NCBI GenBank assembly: GCA_900541555.1
Contig: UQKE01000007.1
Span: 3,774-67,773 of the forward strand
Length of the DNA stretch: 64,000 nt
Source: an uncultured Porphyromonadaceae bacterium
Lineage (GTDB): Bacteria; Bacteroidota; Bacteroidia; Bacteroidales; Muribaculaceae
Direction of reading: 5' to 3'
Both the position numbers and the translations under genes were made by a program. Positions 8,059 to 17,183 of this stretch are shown piece by piece. Every line of letters starts with the position of its first letter. Position 1 is the stretch's first letter. The notes under the pieces were generated by a model. That model had not been told where the DNA came from. It saw only the letters and a program-made list of their open reading frames with translations, and did no database searches.

Positions 8059-10542
8059 TTATTTCCCCATGAACTTTTCGACAACGGAATGCGCCTCTTC
8101 CACAACACATGCAGCTTCTTCAAGCACAATGCGTGCAGCATCCCGATCGCAATCCGCCAACTCTGTTTTCCCTCGGCGCTTGTCGAGCTCGGCCAATTGG
8201 GTTGCAGCCATTGCGCCAATCATGGAGAAAAGCGGCAACATTTTATGCGCGGCCGCCGACAATTCCTCCAAATTGCCGGAATCCAACGCATCGCGCATTC
8301 GCGACATATTCGCTTCTGTTTCTGCAATAAACGTATTTATTATTTCGGCAGATGCAGCTTTATCGTCGCCGGAAAATGCAGTCAACGCTGAAAAATCATA
8401 TCCGCTTCCCTCATGCCCGGCTTCGTGCGGAGTTTGCAATTCCATCTTTCCTGCAACGCCTGCGGCATTTCCGATCGCTTCCAAAAGTTCGCGTTGCGAA
8501 AATGGCTTATGCAAGCAACCGGAAAAACCATGCTGCGACAGCATGCCGGCATCCATGTCGTCGCGAGCAGTCACGGCTATTATTGGAAGATCGATTCCGC
8601 GAGAATCGGCATATTCGCATATCGCCCGCGACAAATCAAACCCATTGATTTCCGGCATTTGGATATCTGTCAATACAGCATCAAACCTCTGCTTGTCCAA
8701 TTCGCAAAACAACTCTTCCGAATTTGTGCAACAAACAGCCTCGGACCCGGCCGTCTCCAACATTGCCGCCGTCAGTTGCAATTGAAGGCGGTCGTCGTCG
8801 ATCAGCAGAACTCGGAATCGTCCCGCGGCATCCATATCTTCCGGCTTTCCTTCTTCGGCTTCCGCTTCAACGCCGCTCCCCAATGGCAATCTCACAAAAA
8901 ATCGGCTTCCTTCTCCTTCTTCACTTTCGACATCGATGCTTCCGTCAAGGAGTTGCACCAATTTCTGAGTAATCGAAAGTCCCAAACCGAAACCCTCCTG
9001 CCCTTGCGCGCTTCGCAAGCGAGTAAACTCATTGAAGATACGCTGCTTGTCGGCATCCGAAATGCCGCATCCGCTATCCGACACGCAAACAAGCAAACAT
9101 CCGTCGTCCCATGCCGCCGAAAGGCCGATATGCCCTTCTTGCGTAAATTTCAATGCATTAGTAATCAAATTTTCCACAATCTGGCGAATGCGGAACGGAT
9201 CGCCGGCAAAAACACCGTCGAGCGTCGCGTCGCATTCATAGTCGAAGAGCAAGCGTTTGGCATCGGCAGCCGGCTTATGGCTGACATAAATCGTATCCAA
9301 AAGCTGCTTCGGATTGAAAGAAGATATGGCAACTTCCATTTTATTGGCATCAAGTCGATGGAAATCAAGCAAAGAATTGACCAGTTTCAACAAATGGTCG
9401 GCGGAACTTCGCATGTTGTCAAGATAAAATCGTTGCCGTTCCTCAGTCGTAATCCGCCCCAACAAGTCCGAATATCCGATAATCGACCCGACCGGAGCTT
9501 TGATGTCGTGCGTAATGGCCAGCATCAACTTCTCGCGCATTGCAAGCAAACTTTCTGCTTTCTGCTTGGCTGCTTCCAACTCCCTCCGATACCGATTGCT
9601 CCGCGTAATGTCGCGCCAAATCACTATCAGAAACGCAATTGCCAACGAAACCGACACAATGGCCGTCGCCGCAAGCGTCCGCATGGCATTTTGGCGTATT
9701 TCCTCTTGCCGCGACAGTTTCATTGCAGCCGAGCGCGCGCTGTCGTCGACAATTGCCGCCAGCAATCGATTTATCTCGCGACTCAATTCCATTCCATTCT
9801 CACGCAACACCTGTATTTGGCGATTCAATTCTTCTATCTGCCGAAGTCGCGTGTTGCCCACCCGATCACGCACATCGCTCAGCAGCCTCACCACCGAATC
9901 GGTCGGATTTACCGATTGCATCAGCGTGTCTGAATGCACTTCGCGCGTCGTGCTGCTCACTCGCACCGTGTCGTTTTTCCGACGGGAAAAAGCATCCCGA
10001 AGTCGTCCGAAAAAATTTTTCCTTTCTTTCGCCACCGTGTACTCATCCGTGCGAACCACTTCCGAATTGGCCACTTGCGGCACATTTATAGCCTCCGCCT
10101 GCTCTCTCAGCAATTCATCGATATATTCTTGATAAAGTGCTTCCGAATTATCCGACTCGACAGCTACAAGAAGCGCCTCCATATTGTCTACTTTTTTCTG
10201 CAACAAGATTTTGACAGAGTCTATTCTTGCAATTTGAACCTTATCGGACGTCAAGACGCGCAACGAATCGACAGCCGAAGCCGTATTCATCATGGCAGTC
10301 GCATAATCCTGCAAATATTCCGATTTGCCCGCGCTCAATGCTTGTCCCGTCACTTCTGCCTGATAAAGCCTCACCACCACTTCATTGGCGGCTTGTTGCC
10401 GATGATTGAGCCGCATTTCTTCCCCATCGGAAACAATCAAATCGCTCAATGCATCGACTATAAACAAAATCGTTGCAATAAAGAACACGGCTAAAATCAC
10501 ATAACCGGATACTGCTTTTATTCGAGTAGACAGTTTCAACAT
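8059..10542 (-). CDS. Hybrid sensor histidine kinase with receiver and HPt domains
   Basis: 827-residue inner-membrane phosphorelay protein. Two membrane segments (about 11-30 and 289-310) bracket a largely helical periplasmic sensor region. Then follow the dimerisation/phosphoacceptor helix with His345 (ITHDIKAPVGSIIGYSDLL), the ATPase domain (N box ENLITNALKF, G1 DSGCGISD, G2 GFGLGLS), a receiver with Asp626 (VLTDIQMPEINGF) and a C-terminal HPt domain with His766 (AAAHKMLPLF). A full His-Asp-His relay in one chain implies an external final Asp; the NtrC-type regulator next downstream is the obvious candidate. The gene follows the RsmF gene by 18 nt and probably shares its operon. The signal sensed is unknown. 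Confidence 0.92.
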   Translation of the reverse strand: MLKLSTRIKAVSGYVILAVFFIATILFIVDALSDLIVSDGEEMRLNHRQQAANEVVVRLYQAEVTGQALSAGKSEYLQDYATAMMNTASAVDSLRVLTSDKVQIARIDSVKILLQKKVDNMEALLVAVESDNSEALYQEYIDELLREQAEAINVPQVANSEVVRTDEYTVAKERKNFFGRLRDAFSRRKNDTVRVSSTTREVHSDTLMQSVNPTDSVVRLLSDVRDRVGNTRLRQIEELNRQIQVLRENGMELSREINRLLAAIVDDSARSAAMKLSRQEEIRQNAMRTLAATAIVSVSLAIAFLIVIWRDITRSNRYRRELEAAKQKAESLLAMREKLMLAITHDIKAPVGSIIGYSDLLGRITTEERQRFYLDNMRSSADHLLKLVNSLLDFHRLDANKMEVAISSFNPKQLLDTIYVSHKPAADAKRLLFDYECDATLDGVFAGDPFRIRQIVENLITNALKFTQEGHIGLSAAWDDGCLLVCVSDSGCGISDADKQRIFNEFTRLRSAQGQEGFGLGLSITQKLVQLLDGSIDVESEEGEGSRFFVRLPLGSGVEAEAEEGKPEDMDAAGRFRVLLIDDDRLQLQLTAAMLETAGSEAVCCTNSEELFCELDKQRFDAVLTDIQMPEINGFDLSRAICEYADSRGIDLPIIAVTARDDMDAGMLSQHGFSGCLHKPFSQRELLEAIGNAAGVAGKMELQTPHEAGHEGSGYDFSALTAFSGDDKAASAEIINTFIAETEANMSRMRDALDSGNLEELSAAAHKMLPLFSMIGAMAATQLAELDKRRGKTELADCDRDAARIVLEEAACVVEEAHSVVEKFMGK

Positions 10543-10560
10543 TTTCCCTTCCTTGATTCA

Positions 10561-11961
10561 TTATTCCTCGTGCCGATTTCCCAACAAAGAAAGCGCATCC
10601 GGATTTGTTTCGGGCACATGCGTGCTGCGTATGCGCCACTCTTTCGGATAGCAGTTATTGGCCCGCGTGCCTAGATTTTTCATAAATCCGGCCACTCTGC
10701 CGCGATACGTCGCGAGCGCATATCCCCGCGCATCGTTTCCGCTCAAAGCAATAGTTTCACCACGCAAATATTTTATGATATCCGCATAGCCAAGCTCAAT
10801 TTCAGGGAATGCGTCACGATTCAGAATCACGCTTTGCGACAGTGCATGTGCAGGCGCCAAGTCTTTTCCTTTCTTTTCGGCGATGCGAACTCCCGCAGCG
10901 AGCACATCAACTACGCTACGCAACCGCCCGACAAATTTGGCATATTTTGCAGGAATTGCATTGCATCCGTCATTATCCATTTCAAATTCCAACAGTTCCG
11001 GATTCTTTATCCATTTCCCGACAGGACAATTCCGGCGTGTCCGCCGTTCTTCTTTTTGATTCGCTTTCTGCTCCTTCTCGCTGCCTCGCTTCTGCAACAC
11101 CGCGACAAACAATCCCTCGCCATTCACCCGATGAGGGAAAAAACGATAGCAACGCCCCGATGAAACAATGCCATTGGCGATTCCCCATTCCGGATCGATA
11201 GCCACATCCACATAGTCGGCGCCAAGATGCTGTGCGATGAAATCTGCCGTTTCTTCATTTTCCGGCCGATTGAAAGTGCAGGTGCTGTAAATAAAGTATC
11301 CGCCGGGCTTCAATGCGTCCCAAACATCCGTTGCTATTTTTCGCTGGCGGGCAGCGCATTGCTCGACAAGCGACGGCGACCATTGCGCTCGCGCTTCATC
11401 ATCTTTCCTAAACATTCCCTCGCCGGAACAAGGCATGTCGGCTGCGATGACATCGAAACAATTCCGCAGCTGCCCCAACCGGTCGGCCGAACCATTTGTC
11501 ACCGCACAGTTTGGAGCGCCCCATTTCACGACATTCTCCCAAAGTATTCGCGCACGAGTTTTGTCTATTTCATTGCACACAACAAACGAATCATCGGAAA
11601 GCGCGTCGATTGCCGCTGTCGACTTTCCTCCCGGCGCTGCGCACAAATCAAGATACGCCGTCGGGCGATCGCCCATTAGCTGACGGACAACATGGCAGAT
11701 AAACATCGAAGACGCATCCTGCACGTAATAAACGCCGCCATGCATCGCCGGATCGAACGTAAAAGCAATACGCTGCGGCAAATAATACCCGTAGTCGCAC
11801 CACGGCACACGCTTCTCCGAATATTCGCATGCCCCGATTTTACGACGATTCAGACGGATTGACACCACCGGTTCTTCACGCATTGCGGCAAGAAACGCTT
11901 CAATCTCGTCGGGCAAAACGGATTGCATCTGTCGAACAAATTCGTCGTTGATAGTCGCCAT
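10561..11961 (-). CDS. RsmB/RsmF-type rRNA (cytosine-C5) methyltransferase
   Basis: SAM-dependent m5C methyltransferase of the NOL1/NOP2/Sun family, cytoplasmic, predicted to act on rRNA. Motifs: DASSMFICHVV, SAM-binding DLCAAPGGKS, the catalytic ADMPCSGEGMFRK and the second cysteine motif STCTFNRPENEE. The C-terminal third (DAFPEIELGYADIIKYLRGE onward) resembles the extension of RsmF/YebU rather than RsmB. Overlapping ATG codons occur at 11964 and 11961; the upstream one forms an ATGA overlap with the MurF-Alr stop, so translation is coupled either way. Length about 466 residues fits the RsmF type. Confidence 0.88.
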   Translation of the reverse strand: MATINDEFVRQMQSVLPDEIEAFLAAMREEPVVSIRLNRRKIGACEYSEKRVPWCDYGYYLPQRIAFTFDPAMHGGVYYVQDASSMFICHVVRQLMGDRPTAYLDLCAAPGGKSTAAIDALSDDSFVVCNEIDKTRARILWENVVKWGAPNCAVTNGSADRLGQLRNCFDVIAADMPCSGEGMFRKDDEARAQWSPSLVEQCAARQRKIATDVWDALKPGGYFIYSTCTFNRPENEETADFIAQHLGADYVDVAIDPEWGIANGIVSSGRCYRFFPHRVNGEGLFVAVLQKRGSEKEQKANQKEERRTRRNCPVGKWIKNPELLEFEMDNDGCNAIPAKYAKFVGRLRSVVDVLAAGVRIAEKKGKDLAPAHALSQSVILNRDAFPEIELGYADIIKYLRGETIALSGNDARGYALATYRGRVAGFMKNLGTRANNCYPKEWRIRSTHVPETNPDALSLLGNRHEE

Positions 11962-14438
11962 CATTCGCTATAATAAATTCGTTTCACACGAGAGGACACC
12001 GAAGCGAGCACCTCATAAGGTATCGTTCCCATGCGGCTTGCCACTTCCGTCACCGGCATGGCATCGCCAAATATTTCCACTTTGTCGCCGACATGGCAAT
12101 CAACGTCTGTCACGTCGGCCATGAACAAATCCATGCATATATTTCCCACTGTCGGCACCCGCTTCCCATTCACGACCACTTCTCCGCGCCCGCATCCGAG
12201 CCGCCGGTCCAACCCGTCGGCATATCCCACCGGAATCGTCGCGATGCGCGACCGGCGTTGCAAGACGCCTTTCCGCCCATAACCGACGGTTGCGCCTTGT
12301 TCCCACTCGCGTATTTGGATGATGACCGAGCGCAACGAAGACACCGTGTGCAAATTATCATCGTAGCCTTTGCCCAATGTCGGAACTCCGTACAATCCGA
12401 TGCCCACCCGAACCATTTCGTATTGATACTCCGGAAAACGCAACACGCCATCCGTATTCAGCACATGCCGCAATATCGGATAGTCGAATGCTTCGAGAAA
12501 CAGCCGGCTGCAACGATCGAAGTAATCGAGCTGGCGGCGGGCATAATCGTCGTTTTCCAAATCGTCGGCAGTGGCAAGATGCGAGAATATCGACATCGGG
12601 CGGACATAGCCCTGACTGCGAATCAATTCAATCAACTCCGGCAATTCCTCATAAAGAAATCCCAACCGGTGCATGCCGGAATCAATCTTCACATGAATGG
12701 GATAGCTTTTTATATGAAATTTCTCAGCTTCGCGAACTATTTCTTTAAGCATTTCAAAGCTGAATATCTCCGGCTCCAATTTGTTGTCGAACAATGTTTT
12801 GTAGTTCACCACTTTGGGATTGAGCACCATGATGGGCATCGTGATGCCCGCTTCGCGCAACGCCGCGCCCTCGTCGTGGGCTGCTACCGCAATATACGCC
12901 GCCCCTTGTTTCTGCAACGTTTTTGCCAACTCATAAGAGCCTGCGCCATAGCCGAATGCTTTCAACATGCACACAATCTTCGTGTCCGGACGAAGATGCG
13001 AGCGATAAAAATTGAAATTATAAACGAGAGCATCCAAATTCACTTCCAGCACGGTTTCATGTTGCCGCGCCTCCAACATTTCCTCTATACGGGAAAACGC
13101 AAATTCAGGAGCGCCTTTCAGCAATATCAACTCTTTGGAAAAATCGCTTGGCGACATGGATGCCATAAACTCTTCGGTCGAAGCGAAAAAGCAAGTGCGC
13201 ATCGGGAACAAATCCCGATATGCCGAGATTCGCGGCCCGACACCAATCAGCCGGTCGATTCGTCGCAATTGAAGCAACTCGGATATTTTCCCATACACTT
13301 CTTTCTCAGGAATACTTTCCGGAAGCACATCCGACAGCACCACCGTGCGGGTGCGCAATGCCGTGTCGCGCCGCGACATGAAATCTATTGCAGGCAAGAG
13401 CGACAAATAGTCGCTCGTATAAGTGTCGTAAATCAGCTGGCAACCGTTCACGCCGTCTGTCACATCCATCCGCGTGCCCGTCGGAGTCAATCGGGCAAAA
13501 CGCGCCGGCATCGTTTCAAGCGGCTCGCGAAGGCACAGCAACACGGCAAGGCAGACAATGGCATTGTCGACATCGGCAACCGCCGTGAAAGGAATGCGGA
13601 TTGTGCCGCCATAAAGCAAATAGGTGAAATGAATCGTCGTCCATCCATCTTTGCGCGTTATCGACGAAATGAAAAGCGGAGCGTCCGTATTGACACGCGA
13701 CCAGCTGATTTCTTGCCGCCCGAACGAAAGCCCGATAATCGCGTTGCAAACGACAGGGTCGTCTCCGTCAAAAATCACATAATCGCTATGGCGCGACAAC
13801 CGCAATTTCTCGCCACACTTCTCCTCCAAAGAAGAAAATCCCTCCTTATGTTCTTGCCCGATATTTGTCATCACCGTAATGGTCGGGCTGATTATCTCCT
13901 CGAGCAATTCCATTTCGTCGGGATGCGATATGCCGGCTTCGATGATCGCCAAATCCGTATTTTCGTCAATATCCCATATCGACAACGGCACCCCGATTTG
14001 AGAATTGTAGCTGCGCGGGCTGCGCACAATGTTGCAATCGTCGCGCAACAGTTGATACAGCCATTCCTTCACAATCGTCTTTCCGCGGCTGCCCGTTATG
14101 CCTATCACCGGTATGTCGAACCGATGGCGATGGTAAATGGCAAGCTGTTGCAGTGCTTTCACCGTGTCTTCAACGACAATGATGTTTGCTTCCATCTCCG
14201 GCATATCTTCGGGCTTGCGCTCAACCACGAAATTCCGGACGCCTTGCGCATGCAACTGCCGTATGTAGCGATGCCCGTCGTTGCTATCCGTCCGTATCGC
14301 AAAAAACAAGGAAGTCGACGGGTAGGTCAACGTGCGCGAATCCGTCAGCAAGGCCGTTATCGTATCGTCGCGCCACAACCGGCTCTCAGAACCGGCATGG
14401 AGGATGTCGGCTATTTCAAATATCGAATAATTCATCAC
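11961..14438 (-). CDS. murF-alr: MurF - alanine racemase fusion
   Basis: Bifunctional cell-wall enzyme, 825 residues, of a kind found in Bacteroidota. The N-terminal half is MurF-like (adds D-Ala-D-Ala to UDP-MurNAc-tripeptide): P-loop GITGSRGKT at about 113-121, SYNSQIGVPLS, and IIEAGISHPDEM. The C-terminal half is a PLP alanine racemase: N-terminal VNLDALVYNF, PLP lysine Lys493 in MLKAFGYGAGS, substrate-site IDSGMHRLGF and the catalytic tyrosine region VGYGRKG. One chain can thus make D-Ala and add the dipeptide. The gene overlaps the upstream GSCFA gene by 23 nt and the downstream RsmF gene by an ATGA junction, showing a tight operon. Confidence 0.95.
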   Translation of the reverse strand: MMNYSIFEIADILHAGSESRLWRDDTITALLTDSRTLTYPSTSLFFAIRTDSNDGHRYIRQLHAQGVRNFVVERKPEDMPEMEANIIVVEDTVKALQQLAIYHRHRFDIPVIGITGSRGKTIVKEWLYQLLRDDCNIVRSPRSYNSQIGVPLSIWDIDENTDLAIIEAGISHPDEMELLEEIISPTITVMTNIGQEHKEGFSSLEEKCGEKLRLSRHSDYVIFDGDDPVVCNAIIGLSFGRQEISWSRVNTDAPLFISSITRKDGWTTIHFTYLLYGGTIRIPFTAVADVDNAIVCLAVLLCLREPLETMPARFARLTPTGTRMDVTDGVNGCQLIYDTYTSDYLSLLPAIDFMSRRDTALRTRTVVLSDVLPESIPEKEVYGKISELLQLRRIDRLIGVGPRISAYRDLFPMRTCFFASTEEFMASMSPSDFSKELILLKGAPEFAFSRIEEMLEARQHETVLEVNLDALVYNFNFYRSHLRPDTKIVCMLKAFGYGAGSYELAKTLQKQGAAYIAVAAHDEGAALREAGITMPIMVLNPKVVNYKTLFDNKLEPEIFSFEMLKEIVREAEKFHIKSYPIHVKIDSGMHRLGFLYEELPELIELIRSQGYVRPMSIFSHLATADDLENDDYARRQLDYFDRCSRLFLEAFDYPILRHVLNTDGVLRFPEYQYEMVRVGIGLYGVPTLGKGYDDNLHTVSSLRSVIIQIREWEQGATVGYGRKGVLQRRSRIATIPVGYADGLDRRLGCGRGEVVVNGKRVPTVGNICMDLFMADVTDVDCHVGDKVEIFGDAMPVTEVASRMGTIPYEVLASVSSRVKRIYYSE

Positions 14439-15399
14439 CGAACAATTCTTTTAAGACAAAACGAAGATACGGCATTTTTTCAAGAAGAGAAAACGCAGAC
14501 TGCCGTGTTTTTTCGCGCAATGCCGAAACAACCGACGGATCGGCAGAGAGTGGGCGATGGGATGCCAATTTGAAAAATCGTTCGCATTCTTTTGCCGACT
14601 TCCGCGCAGATTCAGAAAAACAAGCTTCTGAAAATCGCTCCATCACATAATCGACGGCCACATCCGAAGGGTGAACCATGTCGGCAGCATAAAAACGATA
14701 ATCGCGCAACTCATCCATGACTATCTCAAACGCAGGGAAATACGAAATCCATTCCGCGTGGCGCGACAATTCGTCGATGGCAAGCAACAACGTCGACTTG
14801 CTAAGTTGGTTGCCATGCGCGCCATCCGCCAAATGGCGTATCGGGCTCACCGTGAATATCGCTTTCAGCTCCGGATTCCATTCGTGAAGGCGAGCAAGCG
14901 TCGCGAGCCAATCGTCCACAACGTCCCGTTGCGACAAAAGCCGCCGCGAAAAACACGACGCAGGCATCTTGTGGCAATTTCCCGCCACCGCGCCCGTATC
15001 GGACAAACAATAGGCATACGCCGTGCCAAAAGTCACTATCAGCCACCGCGCCGTTTTCAAAAACTGCACTCCGCCTTCGTAACGCGCATTGATTTTCTGC
15101 AACGCCATCGAGCGATCGGCACACGAAAATTTCGAATGATGGTCGAAACTGTGCCACATGCCGCCGAATTCAAACAATTCTGCCTCTGAATACGGTCTGT
15201 TCTCCATCAACCGTCGAACAGCCGCAGCGATGCTCGCCGGATTGTAGAGCGTCCCGAATGGATTCACATCCACTCGAAACAAAGCGCGACGCAAACGCTC
15301 GCCGATATTGTCCGAGAAACACGACCCCAGCAACATGATTGGCTCGTCGTGCTCCACGGCAAGCCCTTTTGGCAAATCCACTATCGTCCTGAATTCCAT
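14416..15399 (-). CDS. GSCFA family protein
   Basis: 327 residues. The family name motif is visible as MLLGSCFSDNIGERL near the N-terminus, followed by NPFGTLYNPASIA. Family members occur in Bacteroidota and others and are thought to be SGNH-hydrolase-like; DMVHPSDVAVDYV near the C-terminus resembles a block-V DxxH motif. Biological substrate unknown. The frame extends to an ATG at 15417, but that codon lies upstream of the -7 element (15404-15411), so the start is placed at 15399. That leaves almost no 5' leader if this promoter is used. First gene of the MurF-Alr operon. Confidence 0.85.
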   Translation of the reverse strand: MEFRTIVDLPKGLAVEHDEPIMLLGSCFSDNIGERLRRALFRVDVNPFGTLYNPASIAAAVRRLMENRPYSEAELFEFGGMWHSFDHHSKFSCADRSMALQKINARYEGGVQFLKTARWLIVTFGTAYAYCLSDTGAVAGNCHKMPASCFSRRLLSQRDVVDDWLATLARLHEWNPELKAIFTVSPIRHLADGAHGNQLSKSTLLLAIDELSRHAEWISYFPAFEIVMDELRDYRFYAADMVHPSDVAVDYVMERFSEACFSESARKSAKECERFFKLASHRPLSADPSVVSALREKTRQSAFSLLEKMPYLRFVLKELFGDELFDI

Positions 15400-15403
15400 A
15401 CGA

Positions 15404-15411
15404 CAAATATA
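15404..15411 (-). promoter_or_regulatory. -7 element facing the GSCFA operon
   Basis: TATATTTG on the minus strand, ending only 5 nt before the chosen GSCFA ATG. If active it predicts a leaderless or near-leaderless mRNA; otherwise transcription must come from an upstream unit of the array. Confidence 0.5.
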
Positions 15412-15714
15412 GTGCAAATCGAGTGCAGAACAATCAAGCTTGCTTGAAATTGTTATGCCGAGATGCAGCCTATATTATCCAAATTAGTGCAAGGTGAGCG
15501 GAATGCAAAGAGTTTACTCAATTTGCATTCCCGAACCGCAGCCTATATTATCAAAATTAGTGCAAATCGAGTGCAGAACAATCAAGCTTGCTTGAATTTG
15601 TTTTCCCGAGGCGCAGCCTATATTATCCAAATTAGTGCAAGCCGAGCGGAATGCAATCAAACTTGCTTGAATTTGTTTTCCCGAGGCGCAGCCTATCGCT
15701 CAAAATTGGTTTGC
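15404..15714 (-). repeat. Four-unit promoter-hairpin repeat array, locus C
   Basis: Units begin at about 15404, 15480, 15552 and 15628 (periods 76, 72, 76 bp), with a fifth head remnant at 15701. Each has CAAATnTAGTGCAA, GAGYG, an inverted repeat, then CCGAGGCGCAGCCTATATTATC or close. Minus-strand heads read TATATTTG (unit 1) and TAATTTTG (unit 3); units 2 and 4 have TAATTTG, one base short. Centres: CAAGC-TT-GCTTG (15429-15454), GAGT-TT-ACTC inside a 10-bp outer stem (15500-15531), CAAGC-TT-GCTTG (about 15578-15602) and CAAAC-TT-GCTTG (15658-15669). The array fills the whole gap between the GDPD-EEP stop codon and the GSCFA start. Confidence 0.88.
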
Positions 15715-15716
15715 CT

Positions 15717-17183
15717 CTAAAAGGCGATTACAATATCTGCCACGACAGGAAGATGATCGGATAAGGGCGTGTCGCCGTTGCCGACTGCCACGCTTTCCGC
15801 TTGAATTTGATTCTTCGGGAATCCGAACAAATAATCCAATTTCCTTTCCGGATTCACAGACGGGAATGTCGGCGCCTCGCCAGTAAGATTGTCGGCGTTT
15901 GTTTCAAACGTCAAAATGGCTTCTTCTCCCGGTTTCGCATTGAAATCGCCGCCAAGAACCACAGGGATGGTCTCCGAGTTCAATATTCCACAAATATAAT
16001 CGGCCTGCAATTCCCGCGTTTTCGCGCTTTTCACGTCCAAATGCGTGACTGCAAAAACTATTTTCCGCTTGCCGTTCAATTCAAACACGCCCTTCAACAA
16101 CGCACGCGGCTCGGCATTTTCAGGATTGGGCAATTCGAATTGCTCGGTTTCCACGCAAGGATGTTTTGAAAGAATTCCTATGCCATAATACCCTCCTGCA
16201 AAATTAATTGTGCGCGCATAATAGCCGAACATGCCCGTTTTTCCGGCCAATTCGCTAAGCATGTTTCGCCCGTTCATTGCCGGAGCGGCTGTGCGCGAAG
16301 TGCAAACATCCATTTCTTGCAAAGCCACGAAATCCGGATTTTGCGCCTTTATGAATTCGGCAAGCGCGTCCAGATTCTCTCCCGCAAGTTCGCCGAAACG
16401 GAGATTGTAGGTCATTACCCTCACTTTTGCCGGCATTGCTGCTTCTTTTGCCAATTTCAAGGCAAGCGCCGGATTGTTTGTCGTCACGAAATCCGCGCCA
16501 TGCTCGATGCACCACGACAAATCGGCTTCAGAATCGACCGTCCATATATTCACCGGCATTCCCTTCTTCTTGAATTCTCCAATCCAATCGGGATGCGCCC
16601 GAAACACGTTGATATGATAATCGGGGCCCGTGCCGCCTATTTCTTCAAGCACTTTCGGGCTTACGCCGTTCAAATAATACACAGGCCGCCCGCTTTGTTC
16701 CACAAATGCATCGAAAGCATTTCGGGAAAAGGTGATGTACGACACACGGTCGCGCAATCCCTTTTCTTCCACCATTTTCACAATGCGTTCGACAGCCGCA
16801 TTTTCCCGTGAACGATCGGCGTGCGGCTTCAATTCGAGAATCAAATCGACCGACAATCCGCGGGCCACGTCAAGATAATGCGACAGCGTCGGCAGCGGCT
16901 CGCCATTCGACAACCGGCATCCGCTCAACTCTGCAAACGTTTCTTTCTCCACCACATGCCCGTCGATATCGGCATTATGGTTCAAGACGAGCACATCGTC
17001 GGCCGTAATCCATACGTCGAATTCTACGGCAGCGCAGCCAATCGAATCAGCCTTCACAAGCGAGCGTATCGAGTTTTGCGCCGATCCTTCTGTCTGCCAA
17101 TAGCCGCGATGAGCCACCACTTTTGGCATCGCGCTTGCCGCAAATGCCACAAGCAATCCAAACAAAAAAATGATTTTCCTCAT
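15717..17183 (-). CDS. Secreted GDPD - endonuclease/exonuclease/phosphatase (EEP) fusion
   Basis: 488 residues with a signal peptide (MRKIIFLFGLLVAFAASA). Residues about 20-245 form a glycerophosphodiester phosphodiesterase-like barrel: His25-Arg26 (VAHRGYW), EGSAQNS where classical enzymes have PENT, Glu54/Asp56 in VEFDVWIT, His69, LELKPH and a late VNIWTVDS. Residues about 248-488 form an EEP domain with an intact active site: MTYNLRFGE, LQEMD, VTHLDV, GGDFNAKPG and SDHLPVV. EEP members cleave phosphodiesters or phosphomonoesters, including phospholipid headgroups. Together they could release glycerol phosphate and phosphate from a phosphodiester-bearing substrate outside the cytoplasm. Last gene of a PUL-like operon; starts with an ATGA overlap with the preceding gene. 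Confidence 0.88.
   Translation of the reverse strand: MRKIIFLFGLLVAFAASAMPKVVAHRGYWQTEGSAQNSIRSLVKADSIGCAAVEFDVWITADDVLVLNHNADIDGHVVEKETFAELSGCRLSNGEPLPTLSHYLDVARGLSVDLILELKPHADRSRENAAVERIVKMVEEKGLRDRVSYITFSRNAFDAFVEQSGRPVYYLNGVSPKVLEEIGGTGPDYHINVFRAHPDWIGEFKKKGMPVNIWTVDSEADLSWCIEHGADFVTTNNPALALKLAKEAAMPAKVRVMTYNLRFGELAGENLDALAEFIKAQNPDFVALQEMDVCTSRTAAPAMNGRNMLSELAGKTGMFGYYARTINFAGGYYGIGILSKHPCVETEQFELPNPENAEPRALLKGVFELNGKRKIVFAVTHLDVKSAKTRELQADYICGILNSETIPVVLGGDFNAKPGEEAILTFETNADNLTGEAPTFPSVNPERKLDYLFGFPKNQIQAESVAVGNGDTPLSDHLPVVADIVIAF

Noticed and set aside
7747..8785. Repeated peptide frames reading through the 75-bp array (such as 7747-8010 plus)
   Set aside because: The 75-bp period is a multiple of three, so a repeated peptide appears by chance; it continues antisense into the kinase gene and has no start context.
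12093..14573. An 826-codon open frame antisense to murF-alr, and other long antisense frames (for example 24130-26139 and 8413-9933 on the plus strand)
   Set aside because: They mirror strong coding genes on the other strand, lack signal peptides or domains, and are rich in Arg/His/Cys/Ala as expected for shadow frames.
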